In this document: piece after piece, positions 61,828 to 64,000 of the stretch
Position numbering within the stretch: position 1 is the first letter of the stretch
Layout of the letters: each line of letters opens with the position of its first letter
Assembly: GCA_965153355.1 (NCBI GenBank)
Contig: OZ231128.1
Coordinates: 43,958,001-44,022,000, forward strand
Source of the DNA: Flaccisagitta enflata
Taxonomy: Eukaryota; Chaetognatha; Sagittoidea; Aphragmophora
Direction: 5' to 3'
Length of the DNA stretch: 64,000 nucleotides
Notes under the pieces: generated by a model
Databases searched by the model: none
Told to the model about the DNA's origin: nothing
Seen by the model: the letters and a program-made list of their open reading frames with translations, nothing else
Translations under genes and position numbers: made by a program

Positions 61828-61988
61828 CTCCGAGACAAGGGGCATTGTAACATCGTAACACTGTATTCTGTCGAAACTTATTGAAAACATGCCGCTGACG
61901 GTTGAGCATTTTTTCGAATTTCTCTTTTTCCAAAGCTTTGGTGTGGAGGAAAGAGATTGAAAGACTGAGACAAATCTCCTTTCAGCCT
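61828..61988 (-). CDS. Possible minus-strand exon
   Basis: On the minus strand an AG (GAGCAAAG) is followed by an open frame EAERRFVSVFQSLSSTPKLW, then Ser/Lys-rich sequence and YDVTMPLVSE, before a GTAATA donor. It ends in phase 0, whereas the candidate at 60711-60835 opens in phase 1, so the two do not join directly. No family recognised. Confidence 0.25.
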
Positions 61989-62247
61989 CTTTGCTCAATG
62001 CTCATCCTTAGTAGGGAAAAGAAGAGGGATGGGCCGCATTGGGAAACTAATAAGGAGAGGGAGAATTGAAGGAGTCGGAAATCAACTCTTCAGTCACTGG
62101 GTTGCAAAAGAAAATAAATCCAACAGTCGCGTGCTCCGTATTACCTCTGCATACATGTATACGGGTATTACTTTACTACATAATTACTTAATTTAATGAA
62201 ACATTATGAGAGTACATAATTCATCTGAAAATGACCAAAAACTAATT

Positions 62248-62807
<560 letters not shown>

Positions 62808-62849
62808 TTTCGCCTTCTTTTTTAAATGTGTATAAAGGATAATCTATCC

Positions 62850-62902
62850 TGTATTACATACTGTGGTATTACGTACTGTGGTATTACATACTGTGGTATT
62901 AC
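62850..62902. repeat. 18-bp tandem repeat, three copies
   Basis: TACTGTGGTATTAC(A/G)TAC recurs with an 18-nt period, producing the repeated peptide ITYCG in one frame. I see no support for coding beyond the open frame. Confidence 0.75.
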
Positions 62903-63145
62903 TGGCAATGCGCTTTGGCAAATACGTCTTGACGTTAAACAACATAGCGGGGTTGAACTGTTCGGCCCCGCAATGATGGAACCACCAACCGTCCCACTGA
63001 CCGCCAGGTGTTACACATGCCACGATGGTATTGAGGATTTTTATCATTAGTGTTGAGGAATATTTTTCTCATTAGTTTACGTACAGGATGCTCTTCTTAA
63101 GTAAGGATCCAGCTTCAAAGGAATCCAATATGAACCGATTTAAAA

Positions 63146-63265
63146 ACAAGGCCAACACCTATGAGTCGCGTGCGGGACATAAATAATAGACGACTCAAAT
63201 TGACTTTGAATGACTCAAGATGACTTTAAATGACTTAAAAAGACATAAAATGGTGGCCAATGACT
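63146..63265 (+). mobile_element. Short interspersed repeat, TGACTTAAAA-bearing subfamily
   Basis: AAACAAGGCCAACACCTATG, AGTCGCGTGCGGGACATAAA and then repeats of TGACTTTAAA type. It is the opposite-orientation partner of 45276-45664 but truncated. Confidence 0.65.
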
Positions 63266-63429
63266 TAAATGACCAAATTTGCCAAATTGACTATTGGCTA
63301 TCGTTGCTTCAAAATGAAGTTACCCTGAATTTTTTTTTTCTTTTATAGAATGTCAAATACTAGTGTAAGAAACCCCTTCAAAAAATTTCAGAAAATTGAA
63401 AAAAAAAAAACAAACAAATATTGGCAATT

Positions 63430-63712
63430 TTTCAGACGCTCGCTAGCCTGACTGGGGCAATGGAAGAAGCTGAAATTTTTACTGAAGATAGACAAGGCAT
63501 GTGGCCAGGGTAGACCTGTAAAAAAAATTTAGATTTTATTATTTTACATACAATAAATCCAAGAAGAAATCTGTAAAATGTAACCATTTAGAGGCTAGTA
63601 GTTTTTTTGGGAATTTCCTCCAGGTCTACCCTGGCCACATGTCTTCTCTATCTTCAGTAAAAATTTCAGCGTTCCTACGTTGCCCCAGTCAGGCTAGCGA
63701 ACATCTAGAAAA
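63430..63712. mobile_element. Foldback element with about 85-bp arms
   Basis: CGCTAGCCTGACTGGGGCAA and CATGTGGCCAGGGTAGACCT on the left are inverted at 63621-63708. A related single-sided copy lies at about 51720-51860 (CTCGCTAGCTGGACTGAGG, GACAGAGAAGACATGTG). Confidence 0.75.
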
Positions 63713-64000
63713 TTACCATCATTTGTCATTCATTAAAGTAAAAATTGAAAGAAAATACACGGTAAAGATACAATTCATGAACAATTTTTTTCATCAACTC
63801 TTTTTTAGCCTCCCTAACTATCAGTTTTAGAGCACAAATCCATGAAAGCAGTCAGTGTCTGTGGCTAGTGAGTAGATCGCCTGACATGAGCACTGTGATA
63901 ATGCGCAAGGTGAGAATAGAAATTAATTTCTCGTAACATTGACATTAGAAGAGGATTAAGAAAGGACAGACAGCCCCCTTTAGTCTGTTGTTCATATCCT

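Noticed and set aside
62826-63050. 74-codon frame as the next RhoGAP exon
   Set aside because: Its sequence does not resemble the region following FYEQ in RhoGAP proteins, and its start lies in an 18-bp tandem repeat.

Overview
This window is animal genomic DNA, most likely from an invertebrate; the species cannot be told from the sequence. The reasons are small exons with GT-AG introns, a recognisable RhoGAP exon, a Penelope-type endonuclease fragment, TA-flanked inverted-repeat DNA transposons, and an extreme load of simple repeats. Nothing looks prokaryotic. The long low-complexity open frames (poly-Asn/Thr, poly-Lys/Glu, His-Thr, Phe-Ile-His-Ser and similar) are microsatellites read as protein.

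The main gene lies on the + strand between about 0.9 and 25.9 kb. I rebuilt ten consecutive exons (14545-25874) whose splice phases all agree. Together they make 1593 nt, 530 codons plus a stop. They predict the C-terminal part of a single-pass membrane protein: cysteine-rich extracellular modules, one transmembrane helix split across an intron, and a cytoplasmic tail of about 215 residues ending in NPIYEEIE. Two further exons at 912-1190 and 1768-1872 encode the same module types (Cys-x-Cys-x-Cys and a paired-Cys exon). They are probably upstream exons of the same gene or of a tandem paralogue. The start codon and signal peptide were not found. I do not recognise the family.

At the right edge (62535-62665, + strand) is one exon of a RhoGAP protein resembling ARHGAP39/Vilse. 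Its 3' end and splice donor have been copied in tandem, leaving three donors in a row. Weaker exon candidates lie at 43136-43205 (+), 60711-60835 (-) and 61828-61988 (-).

The rest is repeats. (1) A short interspersed family with hairpins at both ends is present in at least 20 full or partial copies; its terminal stem varies with compensatory changes. (2) A roughly 88-bp minisatellite built on GGGTACTGC occurs as two arrays (2.69-4.75 kb and 53.3-60.7 kb) sharing the same right-hand terminal sequence. (3) Foldback elements begin GGGCAGCGGCCCC and carry internal 20-30 bp repeats. (4) Several TA-flanked inverted-repeat elements sit mostly in introns of the main gene. (5) Dozens of microsatellites occur, some over 300 bp long. 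From 26 to 60 kb I see no convincing gene apart from the weak candidate at 43.1 kb.
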